A DNA stretch of 29,237 nucleotides from a virus: the IMG/VR virus record IMGVR_UViG_3300042554_002645, positions 1-29,237 of that record. One strand, written 5' to 3'. The number at the start of each line of letters is the position of its first letter. The stretch's first letter is position 1. The position numbers were made by a program, and so were the translations under genes. The notes under the pieces are model-generated. The model made no database searches and had not been told where the DNA came from. It saw only the letters and a list, made by a program, of their open reading frames with translations. Of the stretch, positions 8,569 to 15,103 are shown piece after piece.

Positions 8569-9422
8569 GTGAGGTCCCGCGTGACTGTAGCCCGCTCGCT
8601 ACCGGCCATCGTGGCCACGACGCGGTCCTTGGTGTCGCCGAGGTTACGGAACTTCACGGTGGCGTTGCCGCCGCCGAGGTCGACGATGTCGGTCTTGCCG
8701 GCGGCTACGGCGGCGAGAAGCCGGAGGACCTCTGCCGCAGTGAACCCGGGCTCGATCACCTCTGTCCACGGGTTCGTACCGGACCCGGCGTCATTGAGCT
8801 TTTCGCCCATCGTGCCAGGAGCATTGGCCCCCGCGGCAGCGGCATTCCAGACCGCGGCGGCGAGGTTTTCCGGCGAAAGAGCGGTGAACGGGGAGATGTC
8901 GCCCGCCATGTGCCCGATGGCGCGAATGCCGGCCGCGGCCGAAAGCGTGACCCCCGACGAAGCCGCCATGTCAGCCAGCGCCCCAAGCGTAGCGGTCGGG
9001 ACCGTAACCGTGATCGGGGCGGCCCCCACTGCCGCCAACGAACCCACAAGGCCGGCCGACGCAGTAATGGTGATCGTGGTCGAGCCAGCGGCGCTGACGA
9101 TGAGCTGCAGCGCCGCGCCAGGGACTGTGAGCGAAATCGTTACCGCGCCATCGATGTTCCGGCCGCTGGCCATGAGGAGCGTGCCGGTAGATGTGGTAAC
9201 AACCATTTCGTTGCGCGCCACCAGGGCCCCGCCAACCCGCGGCAGCGCCCACGCGGCTGGATGCCGGACGCCGTAAGGCAGCCCGGCTTGCCGGGCGAAC
9301 GCGGCCAACCCAGACCGGCGGCTCAGGCTCCACGCAGCGCGCTCTGCCGACCCGGCCGCCTGCGCCCCGAACTGCCGCATGGGGTTGGACGCCGATAGGC
9401 GAACGCCAGAGCCAACGAGCAT
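8565..9422 (-). CDS. Phage tail/baseplate-associated protein
   Basis: A 285-residue protein with a long Ala/Thr/Gly/Val-rich region (about 75-175), likely a repetitive beta structure. The more conserved C-terminus has LSPENLAAAVWNAAAAGANAPGTMG, then NPWTEVIEPGFTAAEVLRLLAAVAAGK and ATVKFRNLGDTKDRVVATMAGSERATVTRDL. This 'W.EVIE..(F/Y)TAAE.LRL..A...GK......(V/T)FR...D.KDR..AT' end is one I associate with structural proteins in many siphovirus tail modules. The start overlaps nothing: the upstream stop TAA directly abuts the ATG. Tail function is by family resemblance and position. Confidence 0.7.
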   Translation of the reverse strand: MLVGSGVRLSASNPMRQFGAQAAGSAERAAWSLSRRSGLAAFARQAGLPYGVRHPAAWALPRVGGALVARNEMVVTTSTGTLLMASGRNIDGAVTISLTVPGAALQLIVSAAGSTTITITASAGLVGSLAAVGAAPITVTVPTATLGALADMAASSGVTLSAAAGIRAIGHMAGDISPFTALSPENLAAAVWNAAAAGANAPGTMGEKLNDAGSGTNPWTEVIEPGFTAAEVLRLLAAVAAGKTDIVDLGGGNATVKFRNLGDTKDRVVATMAGSERATVTRDLT

Positions 9423-10598
9423 TTAAGGGCCCCAACCAACGTCGATGTATGTGTTGACCGGCGAGTTAGCCGTAGTGGCGCCCGTAGAGAACAGCATCCA
9501 CGCGAGGCACGCGCCGTCCTCGATCTGCGGCAACGATGGGAGCTGGTTCACCAGATCCCGCTCGGACCACATACCGGAGACAGGCACAGCGATGTCCGCG
9601 AGCGGGCGGGCGAGGACCAGAGCCACCACGCCAGAACCGGTGTAAGCCACGCCGCCGGACCATGTAAACGAATTCACCCGCGCGACGCCAGTGTCACCCC
9701 CCTGCAGCGGAAGGAATGGGCCATAGCGACCGGCCGCGTTGCCCGAGTGCGGCACCCGCGAAGAGTAGGCGTCGGCCGTGGCGCCCATTGTTGGGGCACC
9801 CTGGAACGCCCGGGTGCCAGTGCCGGTGAAGATGCCCGCCTGGTCGTAGGCCGAGGCCGCCAGGTTGGGGCCACCAGCGGTAGGCTGCGTCTGCGCCACG
9901 AAAAACGCCTGCACTCCTACGCCGTTGCTCGCCCTGGGCGTCTGGCAGATCAGCGTATGCGTACCTGTGCCAGCGTCGGTAAAGGCAATCGTCGTGCCTG
10001 CGAGCGCATTGGCAAACGACGTAGCCACGCGAGCAGTTGTCGCCGAGGCCCGCACAAGCCAGTAGTCCGTGTTGGTCGCCAGGCCGGCCGGCAGCGCGCC
10101 GCCCGAGTTCGTGAACCGGACCTTGGTGAAGGTATTGAAGTCGTTGGTATAGGTCAGCAGCAGGCCCGACGACGACGACGCCGTGAACGTATTGCTGTTG
10201 ATGCACGTCCGCGCGCCCGTACCGGTGACATTCGTGGTGGCCATCCGGTAGTAGCCCTGAATGTCCACCAGCTTCAACTGCCACGGGGCGCCCGCTGCCG
10301 CCACGATGTTGGCACCCATGGACAACAGGTGCTTCGTCGCCGAGCCGCCGGGGGGGCCACCGTGCTGCATCCCAAGGATGGTGGCCGAGGCTCCGTCGCC
10401 ACCAGTCTCCGAGCAAGACTGGAACACCAGATCCTGCGCGGAAGGAAAAGTGGACGCATTCGGGTAACCCGCCATCGTCGTAAGCAGGTGCCATCCGCCC
10501 GCCGTGTGCGCGGGAGAAATGATCTTCGATGCGTCGATCCGGCGATACTTGCCGGCCGTTAGCTGAGCAATCAGGTCGTCCTGGCTGGTAAAGCCCAT
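9423..10598 (-). CDS. Virion protein, long paralogue with inserted phage beta domain
   Basis: A 391-residue protein starting MGFTSQDDLIAQL. The ATG at 10598 is chosen because GGAG sits 8 bases upstream and the previous gene's stop lies 1 base away. It is a paralogue of the next gene upstream: (P/S)ATKHL(L/V), L(L/K)LVD..(G/A)(Y/F)Y, NGVGVQAFFVAQ and the end G..GV..(V/I)..(F/V)(T/S), LVLARPLADIAV, QIEDGACL all have counterparts there. Residues about 135-225 hold an extra block (NTFTASSSSGLLL...GGALPAGLATNTDYWLV...FTDAGTGTHTL) that matches the small 'LPAGLatntdYyV...DAGTGTHT' domain widespread in phage structural proteins. Function is probably a head or tail surface protein. Confidence 0.75.
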   Translation of the reverse strand: MGFTSQDDLIAQLTAGKYRRIDASKIISPAHTAGGWHLLTTMAGYPNASTFPSAQDLVFQSCSETGGDGASATILGMQHGGPPGGSATKHLLSMGANIVAAAGAPWQLKLVDIQGYYRMATTNVTGTGARTCINSNTFTASSSSGLLLTYTNDFNTFTKVRFTNSGGALPAGLATNTDYWLVRASATTARVATSFANALAGTTIAFTDAGTGTHTLICQTPRASNGVGVQAFFVAQTQPTAGGPNLAASAYDQAGIFTGTGTRAFQGAPTMGATADAYSSRVPHSGNAAGRYGPFLPLQGGDTGVARVNSFTWSGGVAYTGSGVVALVLARPLADIAVPVSGMWSERDLVNQLPSLPQIEDGACLAWMLFSTGATTANSPVNTYIDVGWGP

Positions 10599-10599
10599 G

Positions 10600-11451
10600 T
10601 CACTCGCTCCATGCGAAGTCGCAGTAGCCGGCCACACTGCCCGCCGCGACCGAGCCGGCGCAGTTGGCGATCAGTCCAAGATAGGCACCGTCCTCAATGG
10701 TCGGGGTTCCTGGGACTTGTGTCAGGAACTCCCGCTCGGCGGGAGTGTTGATCTCGCGCACCGCCAGCGACGCGATGGGCTTGACCAGCACGAAGGCCAG
10801 CAGTCCGCCAGACGGGGCGCTGAACGTCACCGAAGTGATCTGGCGAACCCCGCGGCAGCCGCCGGTAAGGGGGAGAAAGTGCCGCCCGCCCGCCGCCGTG
10901 GCCTGCTCACTGGTCGCCAACGTCGCGATGTTGGTGGCCGCCACGTTGCAGGCGATAACCGGCGACGTCCGCGTCAGTCCCGCCTGGTTGACGTACGTAA
11001 AGGTGAACGCGCCACCGCCAGTCGTCGGGGCCGAGGCCACAGCCATGACCATCAGTCCATCGCCGTTGGTGTAGCGGGGCAGCGGGATGGTGTTGTCCAT
11101 CGCCTGTTCGTCCAGGCTGTCACCGTCCACGAACGGGTAGAACGCAACGTAGTCAAGCAGGTGGTACGCCCCCACCAGCGCCGGCGTTGGGGTCATCAGG
11201 CCGAGCCGCACCAGATGCTTGGTGGCCGGGGCCTTCGCGGCACCATGGAAGATGCCGTCGAAGCCGTCCAGCACCGCGCGCGCCAGCGGCGCCGAGGCGT
11301 AGTACTGCGGCTTGGGGTTCCCGGCGGCCATTGACAGATCGACCCAGTGTCCGGCCGTCGAGGCCTGGGACGGCACCTTACGGAGCGAGCAGAAGTGCGT
11401 CTGCCCCCTCTCGTAACACCGCGCCAGGGCCCCGACGTTACGAAAGCCCAT
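10600..11451 (-). CDS. Virion protein, short paralogue
   Basis: A 283-residue protein starting MGFRNVGALARCYERGQTHF at an ATG that overlaps the previous stop (TGATG), so translation is probably coupled. It lacks the inserted beta domain of its downstream paralogue but shares the rest: GHWVDLSMAAGNP, APATKHLVRLGLM, YHLLDYVAFYPFVD, DGLMVMAVASAPT, RGVRQITSVTFS, LLAFVLVKPIASLAV, TPTIEDGAYLGLI. The sequence suggests a Gly/Ala-rich beta fold. No enzymatic motif is visible. I infer a minor head or tail protein from its neighbours, with moderate assurance. Confidence 0.75.
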   Translation of the reverse strand: MGFRNVGALARCYERGQTHFCSLRKVPSQASTAGHWVDLSMAAGNPKPQYYASAPLARAVLDGFDGIFHGAAKAPATKHLVRLGLMTPTPALVGAYHLLDYVAFYPFVDGDSLDEQAMDNTIPLPRYTNGDGLMVMAVASAPTTGGGAFTFTYVNQAGLTRTSPVIACNVAATNIATLATSEQATAAGGRHFLPLTGGCRGVRQITSVTFSAPSGGLLAFVLVKPIASLAVREINTPAEREFLTQVPGTPTIEDGAYLGLIANCAGSVAAGSVAGYCDFAWSE

Positions 11452-11891
11452 CAGTTCATCGTCGCCGTCATGGCGCCCGCGGCGAACTGCGGCTGGATAC
11501 CCGTCGAGATCGCCAGGGACGACGTGAGGGCGCCCCTGAGAATCAGGTTGCCGGGCCCGCTCGCGCTCGTGCCAATCCCGAAATGGGACGCCGTAGCGGA
11601 CCCGGACACGGCCTGCGGGAACTGCACCAGCGCCGTGTTGCTGACCGTACTGCCTACCCGCGTGAACCCACCCGAACTCCGCGTTACGGCCACCCGCGCG
11701 TAGCCGCCATAGGCGCACTCGTTGGTGGCCTGCGTGCCGCCCTCGCCGGGGTCTCCGTCGTGCAGGGTGATGTAGAAGCTCCCGGCGGTCGCCGAGTTCT
11801 GCAGCCCCGCCGCGTCGCCAATGTTCTCCCAGTCGATGTTCAGGAAAAGCAGGTCGAGAAGGGCCTGCTCTGCCGCGTCTGTCATGCTCAT
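11451..11891 (-). CDS. Phage decoration/tail-fibre type protein
   Basis: A 146-residue protein. The core FYITLHDGDPGEGGTQATNECAYGGYARVAVTRSSGGFTRVGSTVSNTALVQFPQAVSG and SHFGIGTSASGPGNLILRGALTSSLAISTGIQPQFAAGAMT matches a very common phage family: 'lh.aDPGe.gtqaT.E..Y.gYaR..v.r...gw......vsN.a.i.FP...g....i.hfgigta.sG.G.ll..G.L.....v..G..p.F.aGal'. Members are usually labelled as tail-fibre or capsid-associated proteins. AGGAGG lies 7 bases upstream of the chosen ATG. It follows the collagen-like gene directly. Confidence 0.8.
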   Translation of the reverse strand: MSMTDAAEQALLDLLFLNIDWENIGDAAGLQNSATAGSFYITLHDGDPGEGGTQATNECAYGGYARVAVTRSSGGFTRVGSTVSNTALVQFPQAVSGSATASHFGIGTSASGPGNLILRGALTSSLAISTGIQPQFAAGAMTATMN

Positions 11892-12110
11892 CTACCAGCC
11901 TCCTGGCATGTAACCGTTGCTACTCCCGGGCGGGCCCTGTGGCCCCTGCGGCCCCTGTGGGCCCTGCGGCCCGGCCGCTCCAGCGGCGCCAGGCGCCCCG
12001 TCGGCGCCAGGCGGCCCACGTTCGCCTTGTACGCCCTGGGCTCCCGGGCTGCCTGTAACCCGGATCGTCCGCGCCGGCGGCGCCTTCGGCCTGGGGATCG
12101 GGCGAGTCAT
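11892..12110 (-). CDS. Collagen-like short protein
   Basis: A 72-residue protein with a basic Pro-rich start ([19 protein letters not shown]). It then has about 15 uninterrupted G-X-Y triplets (from GSPGAQGVQ to GPPGSS, residues about 20-64), including four consecutive GPQ. The end is NGYMPGGW. Such triplets form a collagen triple helix and are used by phages as trimeric rods in fibres. It lies just upstream of the decoration-type gene and its ATG overlaps the stop of the coiled-coil membrane gene (ATGA). A trimeric stalk or surface spike is inferred. The GC-rich triplets are also a slippage-prone repeat at the DNA level. Confidence 0.75.
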   Translation of the reverse strand: MTRPIPRPKAPPARTIRVTGSPGAQGVQGERGPPGADGAPGAAGAAGPQGPQGPQGPQGPPGSSNGYMPGGW

Positions 12111-12442
12111 GGCCGCGGCTTCTGCAGCAACTCGACGATCTGCGCCATCAACTGCTGCACGCTACCGGTCAGCTCAACCCGGGTCTCGCGCAGCTCCTCG
12201 CGCAGCTCCTTGAGGCCGCTGGTCAGCTCGGCGTGGGTCACGCCGGCGGTGGCCAGCTTCTCGAGCGCGTCCATCCGGGTGCCGAGCGTCGTGAATCGGG
12301 CGTCGACGTGTTTCTCGAAGTCCTTCAGCCGGTCGAGGTACGCGTCCTTGATGATCCAGGCGACGAGGCCAACGACGGCGGCTACCAGGTAGCCGACCCA
12401 CTCCATCACGTACCGCCAGGCTGTCTCCTCGGCCGTATTCAC
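12107..12442 (-). CDS. Membrane-anchored coiled-coil protein, XhlA/spanin-like
   Basis: A 111-residue protein if translation starts at the GTG at 12442, which overlaps the previous stop (GTGA). An internal ATG at 12406 would shorten it by 12 residues. One transmembrane helix ([17 protein letters not shown], about 15-31) is followed by a long charged heptad region ([27 protein letters not shown], then [19 protein letters not shown]). The layout 'TM then coiled coil' is like XhlA-type lysis helpers, spanins or tape-linked membrane proteins. I cannot choose between them. The longer reading frame back to 12589 is not used, because that part is better explained by the 46-residue gene in another frame. 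Confidence 0.65.
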   Translation of the reverse strand: MNTAEETAWRYVMEWVGYLVAAVVGLVAWIIKDAYLDRLKDFEKHVDARFTTLGTRMDALEKLATAGVTHAELTSGLKELREELRETRVELTGSVQQLMAQIVELLQKPRP

Positions 12443-12579
12443 GCGAGGTACCAGGCCCCAGCCAGCACGGCCAGCCCGAGCGGGACGGCGATCCGGGCCC
12501 ACTCGTTGCGGTATGGCGACGTCGCCGCGGCCTTGGCGGCAGCGGTCAACGCGGTTCGGAGCAGCGGGATGAGGTTCAT
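12439..12579 (-). CDS. 46-residue membrane peptide, first gene of leftward unit
   Basis: Reads MNLIPLLRTALTAAAKAAAT, then [26 protein letters not shown]. The last 17 or so residues form a single hydrophobic helix. Its TGA overlaps the GTG of the next gene (GTGA), which supports it being real. An AAGG precedes the ATG but is too close to be an ideal ribosome site. Likely the first gene of the leftward transcription unit. Function unknown; a small lysis or inner-membrane protein is possible. Confidence 0.6.
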   Translation of the reverse strand: MNLIPLLRTALTAAAKAAATSPYRNEWARIAVPLGLAVLAGAWYLA

Positions 12580-12914
12580 CCTTCGTCACTGGGTCACTGA
12601 GTTACTGGGCAGCGTGCCGGCCGAAATAAGGGGCTTCCACAAGAATTTTTTGCAAAATTTTTGGGGGTGCCCTGGTCACCGAGTCACTTCGAGCGGGGAG
12701 GCGAGTTGGCTTTCGCAAAGTGGCTTAGTGACTTAGTTGGGGGGTCCTACCTATGGGACCCGACCCTCAACGCCCGTCAACCCCATTTCGCTCTTCCGGA
12801 CTCTCGCTCTCCCAGGCCAAATCGCCCTCTGGAACCTTCTCCGGATCACCTCGCTACGCTCGGTGACAGACCTATCACCTATGTTCTTCTCCTCACTCAC
12901 TAGGACACTCACCC
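12580..12914. promoter_or_regulatory. Divergent intergenic region between leftward and rightward units
   Basis: A 335-bp gene-free stretch between divergently read genes, so it must hold promoters for both directions. It contains an AT-rich core (about 12649-12663, AATTTTTTGCAAAATT, with 6-bp inverted arms). It also has three short clusters of TCACT-type octamers (12585-12609, 12674-12691, 12721-12740) and one copy of the leader repeat (12847-12872). I could not find convincing sigma70 -35/-10 pairs in either direction. Confidence 0.55.
12847..12872 (+). repeat. Leader repeat, copy 1 (diverged)
   Basis: A 26-bp relative of the exact 30-bp repeats at 13504 and 14478; it differs by one indel and a few substitutions around the shared CACCTCGC...CGCTCGGTG...CAGACC core. 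It ends 42 bp before the first rightward gene. Its position upstream of an operon matches the other two copies, suggesting a promoter or 5' leader element. Confidence 0.6.
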
Positions 12915-13085
12915 ATGAAGCTCTCCTTCAAGGCCAACCTGCCCCCCTCCGCCACCGGCCTCAACGACATCGTCAACATCGACCTCTCCCTCGACTACAC
13001 CCCCGACGAGTACATCGCCCTCATCGATCAGATCCCGAACCTCATCCTCCTCTACAACAAGCTCACCAAGCAGGCCACCCAGTGA
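12915..13085 (+). CDS. 56-residue small protein, first rightward gene
   Basis: Reads MKLSFKANLPPSATGLNDIV, then NIDLSLDYTPDEYIALIDQIPNLILLYNKLTKQATQ. No family recognised. Likely an amphipathic helical tail (DEYIALIDQIPNLILLYNKL) after a short beta start. AGGA lies 9 bases upstream of the ATG. Codons are strongly C-ending (CTC, ACC, GCC), like the next gene. It follows the divergent promoter region. Confidence 0.65.
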   Translation: MKLSFKANLPPSATGLNDIVNIDLSLDYTPDEYIALIDQIPNLILLYNKLTKQATQ

Positions 13086-13138
13086 ACTACCTCATCACCA
13101 CCACGACCCACACCTCCACCCTCACCGAGGACCTCTCC

Positions 13139-13321
13139 ATGAAGCCCCAGCTTACCCAGACCCTCAACGCCTTCCGCGACGCCTTCAAGACCGTGCCCCC
13201 CCTCGCCTCCGCTTCCTACCAGGCCACCAAGGCCGCTGCTGCCCCCGCCATCGCCAAGTCCCGCAACACCACCGCCGAGCTGCTCGCTCGCCTCGCTGTC
13301 AAGCTCCACACCGACACCTGA
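13139..13321 (+). CDS. 60-residue small helical protein
   Basis: Reads MKPQLTQTLNAFRDAFKTVP, then PLASASYQATKAAAAPAIAKSRNTTAELLARLAVKLHTDT. Ala-rich and basic, probably two helices; no family recognised. The ATG has GAGGA 7 bases upstream. An in-frame GTG at 13082 overlaps the previous stop (GTGA) and would add 19 Thr-rich residues, so the start is not certain. Ends 16 bp before a strong hairpin. Confidence 0.6.
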   Translation: MKPQLTQTLNAFRDAFKTVPPLASASYQATKAAAAPAIAKSRNTTAELLARLAVKLHTDT

Positions 13322-13335
13322 GACCTCACCTCGTC

Positions 13336-13374
13336 ACCTCGTCACTCAGTCACTTCGTGACTGGGTGACGAGGT
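13336..13374 (+). terminator. Long hairpin after first small operon
   Basis: Arms at 13337-13353 and 13357-13373 pair over 17 bp with only one G-U wobble and a TTC loop, plus an A-T pair outside. The following bases (TTCTTCA) are only weakly T-rich, so termination is probable but not certain. The arms are themselves built from TCACT-type octamers, so the hairpin could also be a by-product of that repeat. Confidence 0.6.
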
Positions 13375-13400
13375 TCTTCACGCGTCCACCCCTCGTGGGT

Positions 13401-13462
13401 GGGTCACTGCGTAGCTGAGTGACCCAGTGACCTGGTGGCTTAGTGGCTCAGTGACTTGGTGG
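13401..13462. repeat. TCACT/AGTGA octamer cluster
   Basis: About seven imperfect 8-10 bp units of the type GTGACYNA or their complement in 62 bp. They include the inverted pair TGGGTCACT ... AGTGACCCA. It lies in the gap between the first and second small operons. Related clusters occur at 12585, 12674, 12721 and 20151, and within several coding regions. Confidence 0.65.
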
Positions 13463-13503
13463 TGTGGTCCCCGCACCCCTGTAGCACAGGTGTAGCACCG
13501 CTT

Positions 13504-13533
13504 AACACCTCGCATTCGCTCGGTGTCAGACCG
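13504..13533 (+). repeat. Leader repeat, copy 2
   Basis: A 30-bp segment (AACACCTCGC...CAGACCG) identical to bases 14478-14507. It lies 58 bp upstream of the first gene of the second small operon. It contains weak internal dyad symmetry (ACACC...GGTGT). Placement immediately after a hairpin and before an operon suggests a promoter, operator or leader function. Confidence 0.7.
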
Positions 13534-13568
13534 AGTTTTGCTGTTCATTTCCACGATTTTCGTGCGCG

Positions 13569-13580
13569 TTATGCGCATAA
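13569..13580. promoter_or_regulatory. Perfect 12-bp palindrome over ribosome site
   Basis: TTATGCGCATAA is a perfect palindrome that ends within the AAGGAG ribosome site of the gene at 13592. A protein bound here would block transcription or, as a leader hairpin, affect translation. No second copy was seen upstream of the other small operons. Confidence 0.4.
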
Positions 13581-13591
13581 AGGAGACCGCT

Positions 13592-13786
13592 ATGCATATC
13601 CCCTACGTGTCCCTGTTCTTCGCCCCCAGCGTCGTTGCCGCCCTTATTTCGGCGAGCAACGACCTGTACATCGAAGCGCTGATGCACATCGGCCCCAACG
13701 CCCGTACTGGCGGCCAGTACGCGTACTTCATCGACGAGCACAACAATCTGCTCGACCTCGCTTTCTCCTATGACTGCGTCATCTGA
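13592..13786 (+). CDS. 64-residue small protein, PYVxLFFA family member 1
   Basis: Starts MHIPYVSLFFAPSVVAALIS. The ATG at 13592 is chosen because AAGGAG is 7 bases upstream; an earlier in-frame start at 13523 lacks this. The N-terminal M-x-x-PYV-x-LFFA motif is shared with the next gene, followed in both by a 'D(L/I)Y' element about 20 residues on. The rest (QYAYFIDEHNNLLDLAFSYD) is acidic. Hydrophobic start could be a short membrane-associating helix. Function unknown. Confidence 0.65.
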   Translation: MHIPYVSLFFAPSVVAALISASNDLYIEALMHIGPNARTGGQYAYFIDEHNNLLDLAFSYDCVI

Positions 13787-13798
13787 AAGGACATCACC

Positions 13799-14083
13799 AT
13801 GAACTTGCCCTACGTGGCTCTGTTCTTCGCCGCTCGCATCGGCGACCAACTCGTCGATTACGCCGGCGACATCTACTCCGATCTCGCAGAGATCGACCGG
13901 GAGGACCGCTGCGGCGCCTTCAGCAACTGCACGAGAGCCGAGCGCGCCAAGCTGAACAAGCAAATGGATGACATGGAGGTGCAGCTCGAGCATATCAGCG
14001 CTCTCAACGACCGCTGGACCGAGGTCGTCTCGAACGACCGCGGTTACTGCCGGCACGGCCGCTTCAACTACATTTGGAACTGA
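13799..14083 (+). CDS. 94-residue small protein, PYVxLFFA family member 2
   Basis: Starts MNLPYVALFFAARIGDQLVD, a paralogue of the preceding gene's N-terminus, then diverges into a charged helical region (DREDRCGAFSNCTRAERAKLNKQMDDMEVQLEHISALNDRW) with coiled-coil character. AAAGGA lies just upstream and the gap to the previous gene is 12 bp. Four cysteine/histidine positions are scattered without a clear zinc pattern. Function unknown. Confidence 0.7.
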   Translation: MNLPYVALFFAARIGDQLVDYAGDIYSDLAEIDREDRCGAFSNCTRAERAKLNKQMDDMEVQLEHISALNDRWTEVVSNDRGYCRHGRFNYIWN

Positions 14084-14092
14084 GAGAACACC

Positions 14093-14329
14093 ATGGACAC
14101 CGAACAACTCGACGACCTGCTGGCCCAGCACGAGGCACTGGTGGACGACTTCTGGTCGCTCTACTCACACTCAGCCGTAGAGGACGATGAAGAGCTTCAG
14201 CTCCTGGCCCAGCGCATCAACCGACTCGAGCATCAGATCAACTGGCTCACCGGGATGGACACATTCTCGGTGCCGCCCGCTCCACCGTCTGTCGAGTACG
14301 ACGACGGCAGCAACGACATCCCGTTCTAG
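14093..14329 (+). CDS. 78-residue acidic coiled-coil protein with SSB-like C-terminal tail
   Basis: An acidic, helical protein (MDTEQLDDLLAQHEALVDDF..., then ELQLLAQRINRLEHQINWL) followed by a Pro-rich linker (VPPAPPSVE). The final residues DDGSNDIPF resemble the acidic D-D-x-I-P-F tip with which single-stranded DNA-binding proteins recruit replication and repair partners. There is no OB-fold in the remaining sequence, so it is not an SSB. Last gene of the operon; a strong terminator follows 62 bp later. Confidence 0.7.
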   Translation: MDTEQLDDLLAQHEALVDDFWSLYSHSAVEDDEELQLLAQRINRLEHQINWLTGMDTFSVPPAPPSVEYDDGSNDIPF

Positions 14330-14391
14330 TCAATCCCGCATAAGGCGCCCAGCGCGAGGCCAAGAACCCCCTCCGATGTCTAGGCGCCGCC

Positions 14392-14430
14392 CCCCGTCCT
14401 GGCCGCAAGGTCAGGACGGGGTTCTTTTCT
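14392..14430 (+). terminator. Intrinsic terminator with GCAA tetraloop
   Basis: A 13-bp stem (14392-14404 with 14409-14421, one G-U wobble) closed by a GCAA tetraloop and followed by TTCTTTTCT. A textbook rho-independent terminator for the second small operon. Confidence 0.9.
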
Positions 14431-14477
14431 GCCTCCCAGCTTCAGTGGGGGGCCAGGCCATAGGTGGGCCGCATCGG

Positions 14478-14507
14478 AACACCTCGCATTCGCTCGGTGT
14501 CAGACCG
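14478..14507 (+). repeat. Leader repeat, copy 3
   Basis: Identical over 30 bp to 13504-13533. It lies after the intrinsic terminator and 35 bp before the gene at 14543, the first of the third small operon. Confidence 0.7.
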
Positions 14508-14542
14508 GGCTCTTGTGATTCATCCCCTTCAGGAGGTTCACC

Positions 14543-14836
14543 ATGTTCGAGTCCGCACTGGGTGCGGCTATCAGCCTCATCGTGCTGATGTGCTACTTCG
14601 ACCTGAAGCGCGTAGCTGGCTGCGCGCTGCTGATCGAGGTCATCACCCACCTTGTCCTCTTCTACGTCTTCACTGGGACGTACTCAGGCGGCATGACCGG
14701 CCTACTTGCCGGGTTGTTCATCACCGCGTTCTTGCGCGGTTACCGCTACCTCGTCGGCTACGAGAAGCCGGCGTTCACCACCAAAGGCCTCGTCTGGACG
14801 CCCGTCCCGGCAGGCCGCTACGGGAGTTCTGCATGA
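14543..14836 (+). CDS. Three-helix membrane protein
   Basis: A 97-residue protein with three predicted membrane segments: ALGAAISLIVLMCYF (about 5-19), ALLIEVITHLVLFYVFTG (about 28-45) and GGMTGLLAGLFITAFL (about 49-64). A cytosolic-type polar end (YEKPAFTTKGLVWTPVPAG) follows. The sequence 'LIVLMCYFDLKR...GCALLIEVITHLVLFYVFTGTYSGGMTGLLAG' resembles a small membrane protein I have seen in other phages, without known function. The ribosome site AGGAGG is clear. Confidence 0.75.
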   Translation: MFESALGAAISLIVLMCYFDLKRVAGCALLIEVITHLVLFYVFTGTYSGGMTGLLAGLFITAFLRGYRYLVGYEKPAFTTKGLVWTPVPAGRYGSSA

Positions 14837-15096
14837 CTGGCTTCGGTCTCAAGCGTAAGGAGAACCCCGAGGTTCTCGTCGATCCGCTCAAGCTCCGGTC
14901 CTACCAGGAGCGTCAGGAACTGCTGAACTGGAGGGACGGTCGCGGCCGCGACCCCCTCAACATCCTCATGCGCCTGGAGGAGCGCGCCGAACGTGACTAC
15001 GACCACATGGTGCAGACCCGCTTGCCGAGCTGCACCCGCACCGAGTACCGCCGTGCCTACCTCAACCGTGTCTTTAACCCCATCATCAAGAAGTGA
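14833..15096 (+). CDS. 87-residue basic protein
   Basis: Starts MTGFGLKRKENPEVLVDPLK at an ATG overlapping the previous stop (ATGA). Highly charged, mostly helical (LRSYQERQELLNWRDGRGRDPLNILMRLEERAERDYDHM), ending in a basic patch (RTEYRRAYLNRVFNPIIKK). A nucleic-acid or membrane-surface binding role is possible. No family recognised. Confidence 0.7.
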   Translation: MTGFGLKRKENPEVLVDPLKLRSYQERQELLNWRDGRGRDPLNILMRLEERAERDYDHMVQTRLPSCTRTEYRRAYLNRVFNPIIKK

Positions 15097-15103
15097 GAAC
15101 ATC

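Noticed and set aside
10600-11718. Longer N-terminus for the short paralogue (start at 11718)
   Set aside because: It would overlap the decoration-type gene by more than 260 bp; the ATG at 11451 matches the MGF start of the paralogue and overlaps the stop as TGATG.
12107-12589. Longer version of the coiled-coil membrane protein beginning at 12589
   Set aside because: Its first 49 residues are Arg/Pro/Gly-rich and overlap a better frame that encodes a 46-residue membrane peptide joined by GTGA.
13401-13462. Possible CRISPR-like array
   Set aside because: Units are 8-10 bp and contiguous, with no spacers of constant length and no cas genes.
14093-14329. Single-stranded DNA-binding protein
   Set aside because: Only the last nine residues resemble SSB; the rest is a short coiled coil without an OB-fold.
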